Of a stretch of 64,000 bases of DNA, positions 26,766 through 34,542 are shown piece after piece (the stretch's first letter is position 1; the number at the start of each line of letters is the position of its first letter). A program made the position numbers and the translations under genes. The stretch comes from Microvirga arsenatis (GTDB taxonomy: Bacteria > Pseudomonadota > Alphaproteobacteria > Rhizobiales > Beijerinckiaceae), in the NCBI RefSeq assembly GCF_009910705.1, contig NZ_JAAAXJ010000013.1, positions 22,402-86,401 of the forward strand, written 5' to 3'. The notes beneath the pieces were generated by a model, which did not search any database, had not been told where the DNA came from, and saw nothing but the letters and a program-made list of their open reading frames with translations.

Positions 26766-29621
26766 ATGGCACATACGATTCAACGCTTGACTATGTATGC
26801 GTTGATCTCTGCATTGGAGCGCGATCTTAGGGATTTCCTAGCACTTCATGTGGCCCCTCTTGTCCCTCCCGATAAACTCCTTCCGGATACGGTTAAGAAG
26901 AAGGCAGAGGAACGGTATCTCAAAGACAATCCGGATGGGCTATCAAATCTAGACGATCTATTAGAATATCTTGATTTAGGAGAGGAAATCCAGGCAATTC
27001 GAGCCAATGATGGTCGGCTTGATGACTTAACTAGATCATACATAAAGAGATATTACTTAGCGTTGGAAGGCATAATACCAACCCGCAACAGGGTGATGCA
27101 TTCCCGCCCATTAGAATTTGACGATCACACACGCTTAACTGATCTCGCGTCAGAGTTAATCAAGTCACACAGAGCTCTTTGGGCAAATCTGCGTACAACA
27201 CGACGCGAGTTAGAGCGCAATCCAGAATTTGTCACTGCTTTAACAATTCCAGATACAGTTGATGAAAATACAAAGATTCTGCACAATCTCCCGCAAGTTG
27301 AGTTTGACGATACTGGATTTGTAGGACGAGAGAAAGAACTTAATGAGTTGAAGAGAGCCTTGCTGGGCTCTTACCCTATAATTACAGTAATCGGGGAAGG
27401 TGGATTAGGGAAAACGGCCTTAGCCTTAAAGGCATGTTATGATTTGCTCGACGATAATGAAGCCGGCCTCGATGCTATTGTTTGGACAACAGCAAAGACA
27501 ACTAAGCTCACGCTTAACGAAATTGAGGTTATAGAGGGAGCAATCTCATCGTCGCTCGGGATCATCGAAAGTGCCACCTCCCTTCTCGGAAGGCAGAGTG
27601 AAACGTCTGCAATTGATGACCTAATAATGCACCTAGAGAATAATAAGATTCTCTTAGTTATCGACAATCTCGAAACAGTTATAGATCAAAACATCCGAGA
27701 GCTCGTCAGACGGGTGCCGCAAGGCAGCCGAATTATGTTTACGACTCGCATTGGCCTTGGGGCGTTTGATTTTCCAATTCCACTCTCTCCTTTGAACAAG
27801 AAGGAAGCCGCATTTTACTTCCGAAGGACAGCTCGTGTTTGGGGCGCGGCGGATATGGCCTCCGCCCAACCTAATGTCGTCGAGGGCTATTGTGAGCGTT
27901 TGCAGCACAATCCTCTATTTATCAAGTGGTTCATTCAAAGCGTTCGTGCAGGCAAGAGACCAACAACTCTAACAAGCGATCCTACTGTTCTTCTGCAATT
28001 CTGCTTACAGAATGTTTTCAACTCTCTTTCAGTCGAAGCGCGGACAGTAGCTAGTACGCTCGCAGGTGTGAATGGCCCACAGACGGTTGCGAGCTTGGCA
28101 TTTTTTACTGACTTAGACAGCATAAAAATTCAGAGCGCGCTTTCTGTGCTTATTACGTCGAACTTGGTCTCTGCAGAGCGCGGTAGGAGTTCGGAAGATG
28201 AGGACCGATATCTCCTAAGCCCTCTCGCGAGGATGTACATACAGAAGATTATCCGCCCCTCCATTGAAGAACAAAGAAGACTTATTGCGAAACAGAATGC
28301 TCTAAGATCTGCTCAGGAAGAGTTCACCGCAAAGGCAGGTGCAGACATATTTGACATAAATAATGTCTATGTACGAGATAAAGATGACTACATCGTAGCT
28401 AAAATCCTCACACGTGCGATTGAAAGTATCTTCAAAGGATCTCTTTCAGACGCCGAGGAACAGATTAGGAAGGCAAATGATCTTTCACCAAACTATTTTG
28501 AGGTTCATCGGGTTGCTGCGATGCTCCATATTGCGCAAGAGGACATTTTTTCTGCAGAAGCTGAATACGAAGCTGCTGTATCCCTTGCTTCGGAACGAGC
28601 AGCACTACGTGTATGGTTTGCGGGATTCATCTCACGCCACTTAGGCGATCAAGAGCGAGCACTAGAACAGTTATTGAAGGCAGAGGAACTTGCTCCGAAC
28701 TCGGCATACGTGAAGATCGAGTGTGCGAGGGTACTTCAATATTTAAGGAAACTTGATGAGGCAGAGAAACGACTCCGAGCCATACAGGATATTGACCAGT
28801 TACCATCGCGCATGCGGAGAGTTCACCTCGATCTATGCATCCAAAATGAATTTCGTAGAGCGGAGATCTATGCATCTCAACAGGAATACCTGGCAGCATT
28901 ACAGTCGCTAGAGCAGGCTAAGCAGATACTCGACGGCGCCCCCAGCGCACTCGTCGATCATCGCACGGCCAAGAACATTGAGCGTGCGAGGCGGCGACAA
29001 ATCCCGGCACTAGAACGAGCATTCAAAGGTCTGCCTGAATACTCACGTCTTACCGACATTGTGCGATGGATGTTGGATGCAGGCAGAGCGCTGGATCCAA
29101 TTCAAACCGTTGGCGATGAGGTGAGTGCTTCTGAGCTTAGTAGCGCTGACGCAGCAAATAGTCTTCCCAACCGTGGTCGCCTGAGTCAACTCCATAAGAA
29201 TTACGGCTTCGTGGATACTGGCGGAACTCGCTTGTACTTCAATCGTGCGGCCTGGATGGGCGAATCAAATTTCTTCACAGTGGAAGAGGGCACAATTGTC
29301 GAGTTTGATATTGGTACCAGTGATAGGGGACCATGTGCAGTCAATGTCCGACCTATCCAAGAAGAAGTCGCATCCAAAAATGAGACTGGGTCCAAATATG
29401 TGCAAGGCCAAGTGCTTACTGGTTCCATAAAATCGCTGCAACCAAAATTCGGCTTTATCCGACTAGATGATGGGAATGATCTTTTCTTTCATCACTCAAA
29501 CTGCACCTCAGGAACTAAATTTAAAAAACTCCAAATCGGAGAAAGAGTTAGGTGCAAGTTTGTTTATGGACATGGCAATCGTCCATCGGGAACAGAGGTA
29601 GAGCTGTACTCTGGTCTGTAG
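26766..29621 (+). CDS. HEPN - NB-ARC (STAND NTPase) - TPR - tandem cold-shock-like domain protein, candidate immune effector
   Basis: 951 aa, cytoplasmic. Domains in order: Swt1/HEPN-type N-terminus (about 1-150) with the RNase motif Rx4H at Arg107-His112 (RNRVMH); NB-ARC NTPase (about 180-490) starting VGREKELNELKRAL, Walker A GEGGLGKT (210-217), Walker B ILLVIDNLE (295-303), a TTR sensor (326-328) and an HNPL motif (381-384); helical/TPR region (about 550-770); then two OB/cold-shock-like modules (about 799-863 and 877-948), the second with KFGFIRL and DLFFHHSN resembling RNP1 and RNP2. By analogy with STAND defence proteins, ligand sensing would drive oligomerisation and activate the HEPN RNase to block phage or damage host RNA. 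Base composition and codon use are far more AT-rich than both neighbours, so recent transfer is likely. Domain calls are by eye; function is inferred. Confidence 0.85.
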   Translation: MAHTIQRLTMYALISALERDLRDFLALHVAPLVPPDKLLPDTVKKKAEERYLKDNPDGLSNLDDLLEYLDLGEEIQAIRANDGRLDDLTRSYIKRYYLALEGIIPTRNRVMHSRPLEFDDHTRLTDLASELIKSHRALWANLRTTRRELERNPEFVTALTIPDTVDENTKILHNLPQVEFDDTGFVGREKELNELKRALLGSYPIITVIGEGGLGKTALALKACYDLLDDNEAGLDAIVWTTAKTTKLTLNEIEVIEGAISSSLGIIESATSLLGRQSETSAIDDLIMHLENNKILLVIDNLETVIDQNIRELVRRVPQGSRIMFTTRIGLGAFDFPIPLSPLNKKEAAFYFRRTARVWGAADMASAQPNVVEGYCERLQHNPLFIKWFIQSVRAGKRPTTLTSDPTVLLQFCLQNVFNSLSVEARTVASTLAGVNGPQTVASLAFFTDLDSIKIQSALSVLITSNLVSAERGRSSEDEDRYLLSPLARMYIQKIIRPSIEEQRRLIAKQNALRSAQEEFTAKAGADIFDINNVYVRDKDDYIVAKILTRAIESIFKGSLSDAEEQIRKANDLSPNYFEVHRVAAMLHIAQEDIFSAEAEYEAAVSLASERAALRVWFAGFISRHLGDQERALEQLLKAEELAPNSAYVKIECARVLQYLRKLDEAEKRLRAIQDIDQLPSRMRRVHLDLCIQNEFRRAEIYASQQEYLAALQSLEQAKQILDGAPSALVDHRTAKNIERARRRQIPALERAFKGLPEYSRLTDIVRWMLDAGRALDPIQTVGDEVSASELSSADAANSLPNRGRLSQLHKNYGFVDTGGTRLYFNRAAWMGESNFFTVEEGTIVEFDIGTSDRGPCAVNVRPIQEEVASKNETGSKYVQGQVLTGSIKSLQPKFGFIRLDDGNDLFFHHSNCTSGTKFKKLQIGERVRCKFVYGHGNRPSGTEVELYSGL

Positions 29622-29678
29622 CCGTGATGACTCACATCTATTGAGACGCGCTTCCGCGTAACAAGATTAACAGCAACC

Positions 29679-30119
29679 ATGCAGATCCCAACAACCGCCT
29701 CACCCCAACAACCACCCTCCCCCTCCCACCAGATCGACGCGCATATCCAGCACCTGAACGACTGGCGCGGCGAGGCGCTGGCGCGGGTGCGGGCGCTCAT
29801 CCGGCAGGCTGTGCCCGATGTGGTCGAGGCGGTGAAGTGGCGTGGGGTTCCGGTGTGGGAGAAGGCCGGGATCCTCTGCACCGGCGAGACCTACAAGAGC
29901 GTCGTGAAGCTGACCTTTCCGAAGGGCGCCGCGCTCGACGACCCGTCCCGCCTCTTCAACGCCAGCCTCGAGGGCAACGTGCGCCGCGCCATCGACATCC
30001 ATGAGGGCGAGGCGCTCGACGGGGAGGCCTTCAAGGCGCTGATCCTGGCCGCCGCTGCCCTGAACGCATCCTCGACCACCAAGCGGCCGAAGAGCGCCCC
30101 GGCCCGCACCGGTGCCTGA
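29679..30119 (+). CDS. DUF1801 domain protein (YdhG/YdeI-like)
   Basis: 146 aa. Contains the DUF1801 core: WRGEALARVRALIRQAVPDVVEAVKWRGVPVWEKAGILC, TYKSVVKLTFPKGAALDDPSRLFNASLEG, and the AIDIHEGEALDGEAFKALI ending. These small alpha/beta proteins are widespread and uncharacterised; some members relate to iron chaperone frataxin-like folds. Basic Lys/Arg-rich tail. GC-rich codon usage shows that the host background resumes here, marking the right edge of the AT-rich insertion. Start uncertain: the first 18 residues (Gln/Pro-rich) may not be translated. Confidence 0.8.
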   Translation: MQIPTTASPQQPPSPSHQIDAHIQHLNDWRGEALARVRALIRQAVPDVVEAVKWRGVPVWEKAGILCTGETYKSVVKLTFPKGAALDDPSRLFNASLEGNVRRAIDIHEGEALDGEAFKALILAAAALNASSTTKRPKSAPARTGA

Positions 30120-30270
30120 GCGCCAGGCGGATCAGGGCGAGCGCCCTCCCCGCGCAGGCTCAAAGGAACGCGGGATTTGTCCCACAATGCTCCGGCAAAG
30201 TCGGCCTTGAGGATAATCGTATCTTTCCGGCTCCCATGCGCGCATAGTGATGGCAACCCAGGAGGGTGCC

Positions 30271-30375
30271 ATGATGGCGAGGATCAAGTCCTACATCTCC
30301 TATGAGAACGAAGCGCTTGCAGTGTCCGGTTTGGCATTCCTGTTCTGCACAGGCGTGATCCTGGGCTTCCTCTGA
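30271..30375 (+). CDS. 34-aa single-span membrane micro-protein
   Basis: ATG 30271 is preceded by an excellent AGGAGGG Shine-Dalgarno with 4-base spacing. The peptide begins MMARIKSYISYENEALAV and ends in a hydrophobic span (VSGLAFLFCTGVILGFL). Its stop overlaps the start of the next micro-ORF as TGATG, a classic translational-coupling junction. A Lys/Arg-containing N-terminus before the span predicts an N-in orientation. No family recognised; it resembles small inner-membrane regulators in form only. Confidence 0.6.
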   Translation: MMARIKSYISYENEALAVSGLAFLFCTGVILGFL

Positions 30376-30455
30376 TGTTTTCCCAGTCCCTCTACGCCGT
30401 CCTGCTGATCGCTATGGTTCTGGCGGTCTATGTTCTGATGATCAGGAGTCGTTGA
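30375..30455 (+). CDS. 26-aa single-span membrane micro-protein, coupled to the preceding ORF
   Basis: Start overlaps the previous stop (TGATG at 30373-30377). The peptide is almost entirely one membrane helix (LYAVLLIAMVLAVYVLMI) ended by RSR. Size and shape recall KdpF-type subunits, but no kdp genes are present and sequence similarity is not claimed. Together the two ORFs form a 185-bp two-gene unit directly upstream of structured RNA copy 1. Confidence 0.5.
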   Translation: MFSQSLYAVLLIAMVLAVYVLMIRSR

Positions 30456-30582
30456 GGCATCGCACCTCGAGCGTGGATCGCCCTCCTGTCGTCCAAAGAT
30501 GTGGATGGCCGGGACTGATCCCCAGTTCAGGTCCGGGGACGGCCATGACACGGTGCGGCCGAGTGCGCGTTCTCACTTTGTT

Positions 30583-30611
30583 CTTGACTTCTGTCCTAAG
30601 CTCGGCTATAT
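30583..30611 (+). promoter_or_regulatory. Strong sigma70-type promoter of structured RNA copy 1
   Basis: CTTGAC (30583-30588), 17-bp spacer, CTATAT (30606-30611): the alphaproteobacterial housekeeping consensus. The same block, TTCTTGACTTC....AAGCTCGGCTATATCGTTGTC, is repeated in front of RNA copy 2, with identity also in the spacer. Confidence 0.75.
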
Positions 30612-30617
30612 CGTTGT

Positions 30618-30870
30618 CTATCCCCGCCCGACGAGGGGCGCGCTCGCGAGGCGTCGCAAGAACGGGGCGGAGAGCGGTCCCGCCGCAGGCCTCGCAAGCC
30701 TGTGATCGCGGGTGGCCGATCCTGGCTTGCTCCAGGTCCGCTGAAACAAACCGCGTGTGATGAGCAGTTCGGCTCTCACTTTCACCAACAGACATCGAGC
30801 CGGGCTGCACGACACGCCACCCTCGATTGCCTTCAAGCCCAGGGCCAGACCGGCCCTGGGGCCGAAGGCC
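30618..30870 (+). ncRNA. Structured non-coding RNA, copy 1
   Basis: About 250 nt downstream of a consensus promoter. Helices shared with copy 2: P1 CCGCCC/GGGCGG (624-629/665-670, coordinates minus 30000), long-range GCGGT/ACCGC (674-678/750-754), CCCGC/GCGGG (679-683/708-712) closing CAGGC/GCCTG (686-690/698-702), CCTGG/CCAGG (721-725/732-736), a GTGA-GAGC/GCTC-TCAC hairpin (757-779), ATCGAG/CTCGAT (794-799/822-827), and a final CAGGGCC/GGCCCTG hairpin (840-858). Several helices differ in sequence from copy 2 but stay paired, which is strong evidence for a functional RNA. No match to tmRNA, RNase P, SRP or 6S features was recognised. Short ORFs on either strand are shadows. Confidence 0.7.
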
Positions 30871-30973
30871 CATGCCTTCGTTCGTTCCCGAATCCCTTTC
30901 ATTGATCCATTGCCCGACGTTTCATGAGGAGATCACAGTGCATCCCATCCGGCAGGCCCCTGCCCGCACAGCG

Positions 30974-31006
30974 AAAACGCAGCCGGACCTGTTCCGGTCC
31001 GGCTGC
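30974..31006 (-). terminator. Intrinsic terminator of the minus-strand chemoreceptor gene
   Basis: GCAGCCGGACC (30979-30989) and GGTCCGGCTGC (30996-31006) form an 11-bp perfect stem. On the minus strand it is followed by GTTTTCGC. It lies 21 bp after the chemoreceptor stop. Confidence 0.75.
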
Positions 31007-31027
31007 GGCGAAGGGCAGGCTCGGCAA

Positions 31028-33040
31028 TCAGGCGGCCTTCACGTCCTGCAGGAAGACCGAGACCTCGCGGGTGAGGTCGTTGGAGTTGTGCGCCAGTTCC
31101 TGGGCCGCGCTGAGAACCTGGGATGCGGCCGCTCCGGTCTCGCCCGCCCCCTGCTGCACGCCCTGGATGCTGCCGGTGACCGCATCCGTGCCCCGGGCGG
31201 CCTGCTGCACGTTGCGGGCGATTTCGGCCGTCGCCGCCCCCTGCTCTTCCATGGCCGCCGCAATGGAGGTGGAGATCTGCGACATCTCGGCGATGGTCCG
31301 GCCGATCTCCTGGATGGCGGAGACCGTCTGCTGGGTCGCCTGCTGCACGGAGGCGATCTGCTGCGAAATCTCCTCGGTGGCCCTGGCCGTCTGCGTGGCC
31401 AGCTCCTTCACCTCGGAGGCCACGACCGCGAAGCCCTTGCCGGCTTCCCCGGCGCGGGCGGCCTCGATGGTGGCGTTGAGGGCGAGAAGATTGGTCTGGC
31501 CGGCGATCGTGCTGATCAGCTGCACCACGTTGCCGATCCTCTCGGCGCTGGCCGCAAGGTCCTGCACCGTGGTGGTGGTCTTGCGCGTATCCACCACCGC
31601 CCGCTCGGCGATCACCGAGGACTGGCTCACCTGCGATGCGATCTCCCGAATGGAGATCGACAATTCCTCGGTGGCGGCGGCGACCGTCTGTACGTTGGCC
31701 GAGGCCTGCTGGGCGGCCGAGGACACGGTGAGGGATTGCTCGGTGGTGTCGTTCGCCACATGGCTCATGGTCTGCGCCGTGGCCTCCATCTCCGTGGCGG
31801 CCGCCGACAGGGCGCGGGTCAGGGCAGAGACGTTCGTCTCGAAGCGCTGCGTCAACCGGTCGAGCATCTCGGCCCGCCGCGACTTGGCGTCGGCCTCGCG
31901 CGCCGCCTGCTCGTCGGCGGCCATTTTCGCGATCATGGCGTCCTTGAAGACCTGCACGGCCCGGGCCATCGTGCCCACCTCGTCCCGGCGCTCCTGCCCC
32001 GAGACCGCGACCGAGACGTCGTCCTGGGAGAGGCGCGCCATCGTGTCGCTCAAGCCGAGGATCGGCCTCGACACGGCCCGTCCGATGATCCAGGCGAGAG
32101 CGACGACGAGCGCCAGGGCCAGGCCGATTGCGATCCACATGGTCCGGGTCGTGGAGGCCACGGCCTCCTGCATCCCGGCCTTGGCGCGGGCATATCCGTC
32201 GGCTGCCGCCGAGAGAATGGCCGAGACCGCCGGATCGACCTTGGCATAGGCCGTCGAAAGCGCCTTCGTCTCGTTCCCGAGCTCGGAGGCGGCGGCCATG
32301 TAATCGGCAAAATCCTTCTGGTAGGCCGCCATGAGGCGCCTGATCTCGCCCTGGGCCGCCGGGGCGACGAGGGACGAGGACAGGGCCGTCGAGAACTCGT
32401 CCACCCGCTTCCTCATGTCCTCGCCGTATTTGGCGTCGAGGCGCAGCATGAAATCCTTTTCGTGGCGCCGCATCATGAGGATCAGATTGGTCAGGCGCGG
32501 ATCGCCGGCATCGGCGAGCTTTGCTTCCACCGCCCGCACGGAGCCGCGCAAGGTGCCCTGCAGGCCGGAATTCTCGTCGAGACCGAGCTTCTTCTGAACG
32601 GAGACGAGGTTGCCGAAGCTGGCGCGGTACGCGGCAAAACCCTCCCGCAGGATCGCCACCTGGCCGGATAGGCCGGCGAGTTCAGGGAAGCTCGCCATGA
32701 GGCCGTCGAACTTCGCCAGCTGCTTCTCGAAGGCCTGCGTCAGCTCGCCATGGCGCTGAACGTATTTCTCCTCCCGGCGAAGCAGAAAGTCCTTCTCGGC
32801 ACGGCGCATTTCGAGCAGTTCGGCATTGGCGACATTCGCGAGATGCTCGAGCTGTTCGGCGGCGCCCAGCGATCTTTCATATTCGGAAAGCGTCTTCTGG
32901 GCGGTGAAGTAGATCGCACCGATAGCCAGCATACCGGTCGAAGCGGCAATTCCGATCAGCCCTATCTGGAACGTAAGGCTGATCCTCGTCAGAAACGATC
33001 CCATTTTTCCCCCCGATGTTCCACCTGCATTGTCTTTCAT
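31028..33040 (-). CDS. Methyl-accepting chemotaxis protein with HBM-like periplasmic sensor
   Basis: 670 aa. TM1 about 24-45, helical periplasmic domain about 46-300, TM2 301-320, HAMP about 321-372, coiled-coil signalling domain to the C-terminus with the hairpin tip [25 protein letters not shown]. The sensor has two related motifs, [15 protein letters not shown] and [15 protein letters not shown], as in helical bimodular (HBM) receptors for organic acids and quinate. Ligand unknown. A C-terminal CheR-tethering pentapeptide is not evident (ends FLQDVKAA). ATG 33040 or 33004 ([10 protein letters not shown]) are both possible. No che genes nearby. Confidence 0.9.
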   Translation of the reverse strand: MKDNAGGTSGGKMGSFLTRISLTFQIGLIGIAASTGMLAIGAIYFTAQKTLSEYERSLGAAEQLEHLANVANAELLEMRRAEKDFLLRREEKYVQRHGELTQAFEKQLAKFDGLMASFPELAGLSGQVAILREGFAAYRASFGNLVSVQKKLGLDENSGLQGTLRGSVRAVEAKLADAGDPRLTNLILMMRRHEKDFMLRLDAKYGEDMRKRVDEFSTALSSSLVAPAAQGEIRRLMAAYQKDFADYMAAASELGNETKALSTAYAKVDPAVSAILSAAADGYARAKAGMQEAVASTTRTMWIAIGLALALVVALAWIIGRAVSRPILGLSDTMARLSQDDVSVAVSGQERRDEVGTMARAVQVFKDAMIAKMAADEQAAREADAKSRRAEMLDRLTQRFETNVSALTRALSAAATEMEATAQTMSHVANDTTEQSLTVSSAAQQASANVQTVAAATEELSISIREIASQVSQSSVIAERAVVDTRKTTTTVQDLAASAERIGNVVQLISTIAGQTNLLALNATIEAARAGEAGKGFAVVASEVKELATQTARATEEISQQIASVQQATQQTVSAIQEIGRTIAEMSQISTSIAAAMEEQGAATAEIARNVQQAARGTDAVTGSIQGVQQGAGETGAAASQVLSAAQELAHNSNDLTREVSVFLQDVKAA

Positions 33041-33321
33041 TGTTGCAGGCCCATGACGACGGAGCGCCAGACCATGCTGGATACGATCGTCATTCGGCTA
33101 AATATTCGAACATCTTATCTAACGTTAAGTAAACTTGCTGCGGAGACGAGAATTTTTCTTGCCGCCCGGCTCGAAGGAACTCCAATCTTTCATCCGGCGG
33201 TCCCTGGACGGCCCCTCACCCCCTGGAGCAGCCGAGACGAATCCGGGAAAACGTCATTGCAGAATACCATCGTAAGTTGCAATATGGCCTCGCTGGAAAA
33301 CACGATCCGGGGGCTCCACCC

Positions 33322-33450
33322 ATGAAAGCGCTGCTCACCGTCGTCCTGACGGCTCTTCTTGCCACCTCCGCCCTTGCCCATGGGGGCGGGCTCGACAAGA
33401 ACGGCTGCCACACCAACCGCAAGACCGGCGACCGGCACTGCCACCGCTGA
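33322..33450 (+). CDS. Small exported His/Cys-rich protein (GCHxNRKTGxxHCH type)
   Basis: 42 aa. Signal peptide about 1-20 (MKALLTVVLTALLATSALA) followed by HGGGLDKNGCHTNRKTGDRHCHR. This short Cys/His motif recurs in tiny proteobacterial periplasmic proteins and at the ends of some nucleases; it could bind a metal or form a disulfide. Too short for standard callers. A convincing ribosome site is lacking, but the intact signal peptide plus known tail argues for a real gene. Divergent from the chemoreceptor. Confidence 0.75.
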   Translation: MKALLTVVLTALLATSALAHGGGLDKNGCHTNRKTGDRHCHR

Positions 33451-33489
33451 CCCTTGTCCTAGGGAGCGGACGGAATTCACTGTTACGCT

Positions 33490-33514
33490 GGAACGCTCAT
33501 GGCGAACTCACGTT
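33490..33514 (+). promoter_or_regulatory. EcfG-type general stress promoter
   Basis: GGAAC (33490-33494), 16 bp, CGTT (33511-33514), exactly the EcfG consensus GGAAC-N16/17-CGTT, 36 bp before the ATG of the exported 123-aa protein. The same architecture with 16-bp spacing occurs at 63310. Confidence 0.65.
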
Positions 33515-33550
33515 GGATCTCCAACCTGACATTCCCTTGAGGAGGTTCGA

Positions 33551-33922
33551 ATGCGTTTCGCGAAAACCGGCCTGATGGCCGCGGCTCTGGTTGTCGGCTT
33601 CGGCACGGCGGCTTCCGCCCAGTCGGTGGAGATCCGCTCCCGCACCGTGGCTCCCGGCCACATGATGCACGATGACGACGAGGTGAGTTCCACCCGCGTG
33701 ATCCGCCGTTCCGGCACCGTGGAGCGCCGCATCGTGCGCGAGCCGTCCACCACGGCCACCATCACCACCCGCCGCGGCGCGTCCTATTACGCTCCCGGCC
33801 AGGTGAAGAAGCGCGTGACGGTGCGGTCCGCCCGCGACTACGCCCCCGGCCGCATGATGATGGATGACGACGACACCACGACCACGACCACCGTGCGCCG
33901 CCGGGTGCGCACCCTCGACTAA
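33551..33922 (+). CDS. Exported basic/Asp-rich hypothetical protein, predicted stress-induced
   Basis: 123 aa. Signal peptide about 1-23 (ends SAQS). The mature part contains two copies of a PGHMM/PGRMMM-DDD motif (APGHMMHDDDE, APGRMMMDDDD), each followed by Thr-rich and Arg-rich stretches ending in R-R-x-V-R-T. It is an internally duplicated low-complexity protein that could bind cations or cell-surface polymer. Excellent ribosome site GAGGAGG. Preceded by an EcfG-type promoter and followed by a clean terminator, so monocistronic. Confidence 0.8.
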   Translation: MRFAKTGLMAAALVVGFGTAASAQSVEIRSRTVAPGHMMHDDDEVSSTRVIRRSGTVERRIVREPSTTATITTRRGASYYAPGQVKKRVTVRSARDYAPGRMMMDDDDTTTTTTVRRRVRTLD

Positions 33923-33947
33923 GCACCGACCAAACCCGGACGCGCGA

Positions 33948-33973
33948 GGCAGGGCGAAAGCCCTGCCTTTTTT
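33948..33973 (+). terminator. Intrinsic terminator after the exported 123-aa gene
   Basis: GGCAGGGC-GAAA-GCCCTGCC followed by TTTTTT: 8-bp perfect stem, GNRA tetraloop, six T. Confidence 0.93.
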
Positions 33974-34022
33974 GTCGGGCCGGCACGCCGCCTCAGCCGA
34001 GGGATAATGTTCTTATTTTGTT

Positions 34023-34051
34023 CTTGACTTCGGCTGCAAGCTCGGCTATAT
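34023..34051 (+). promoter_or_regulatory. Strong sigma70-type promoter of structured RNA copy 2
   Basis: CTTGAC (34023-34028), 17-bp spacer, CTATAT (34046-34051), with near-identical flanks to the promoter of copy 1 (GTTCT-A-TTTGTTCTTGACTTC upstream; AAGCTCGGCTATATCGTTGTCT downstream). Confidence 0.75.
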
Positions 34052-34057
34052 CGTTGT

Positions 34058-34325
34058 CTTAGATCTGCTCCTGTCGAGGGGCGCGCTCGCGAGGCGTCGC
34101 AGTGTGGGAGCAGGCACGGTCCCGCCGCAGGGCTCGCACCCCTGTGGTCGCGGGAGGCCGATCCTGGCCTGTTCCAGGTCCGCCTGAAAAGAACCGTGCG
34201 CGAAGAGGCCGTCCGGCTCTTCCATCCACACCACCACCCATCGAGCCGGGCTGCCCCAAGCGCCACCCTCGAGCAACCCCGACGGCTCGCAGCTCACGCT
34301 GCGGGCCCGAAGGCGCTGGCCTGCC
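34058..34325 (+). ncRNA. Structured non-coding RNA, copy 2
   Basis: About 265 nt, paralogous to copy 1. Helices (coordinates minus 34000): CTGCTCC/GGAGCAG (065-071/107-113), GCACGGT/ACCGTGC (114-120/193-199), CCCGC/GCGGG (121-125/150-154) closing CAGGG/CCCTG (128-132/140-144), CCTGG/CCAGG (163-167/174-178), GAAGAG/CTCTTC (202-207/217-222), TCGAG/CTCGA (241-245/268-272). Conserved unpaired blocks with copy 1 include CGAGGGGCGCGCTCGCGAGG and ATCGAGCCGGGCTGC. P1, the long-range helix, the CAGG hairpin and the GAAGAG hairpin all covary. The exact 3' end is unclear since no T-run is visible. Confidence 0.7.
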
Positions 34326-34489
34326 ATGCCGCAGAGGAATTTGACAGCATCCGTAACGTTGCCTGCGCTCCCAAAAGGCTATTCCCGCGCCTCAGACCTA
34401 CCAACCATGGTCAAATTTCGATCATCTCCGAATTGGTTGGCTAACATTAACCGATTTTTATTCACGTGAGGCGAGCATCGTCTGACGAA

Positions 34490-34503
34490 TTGATTTAGAT
34501 CAA
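34490..34503 (+). promoter_or_regulatory. FNR/FixK box upstream of the PAS-PAS chemoreceptor
   Basis: TTGATTTAGATCAA is a perfect match to TTGAT-N4-ATCAA. It is centred about 46 bp before the ATG at 34543. Centre-to-ATG distance is short for class II activation with a leader, so either a very short leader or repression is possible. It implies oxygen-responsive control by an FNR/FixK-type regulator encoded elsewhere. Confidence 0.65.
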
Positions 34504-34542
34504 CTGTTTTGATGCCGTCGCAGATCGGCAGCGGAGATTTTC

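Noticed and set aside
30452..30905. Several small ORFs on both strands over structured RNA copy 1
   Set aside because: Similar pseudo-peptides appear at copy 2 only because the DNA is duplicated; compensatory changes keep helices, not codons.
34046..34344. Small ORFs over structured RNA copy 2
   Set aside because: Same argument; no ribosome sites and no frame conserved against copy 1.
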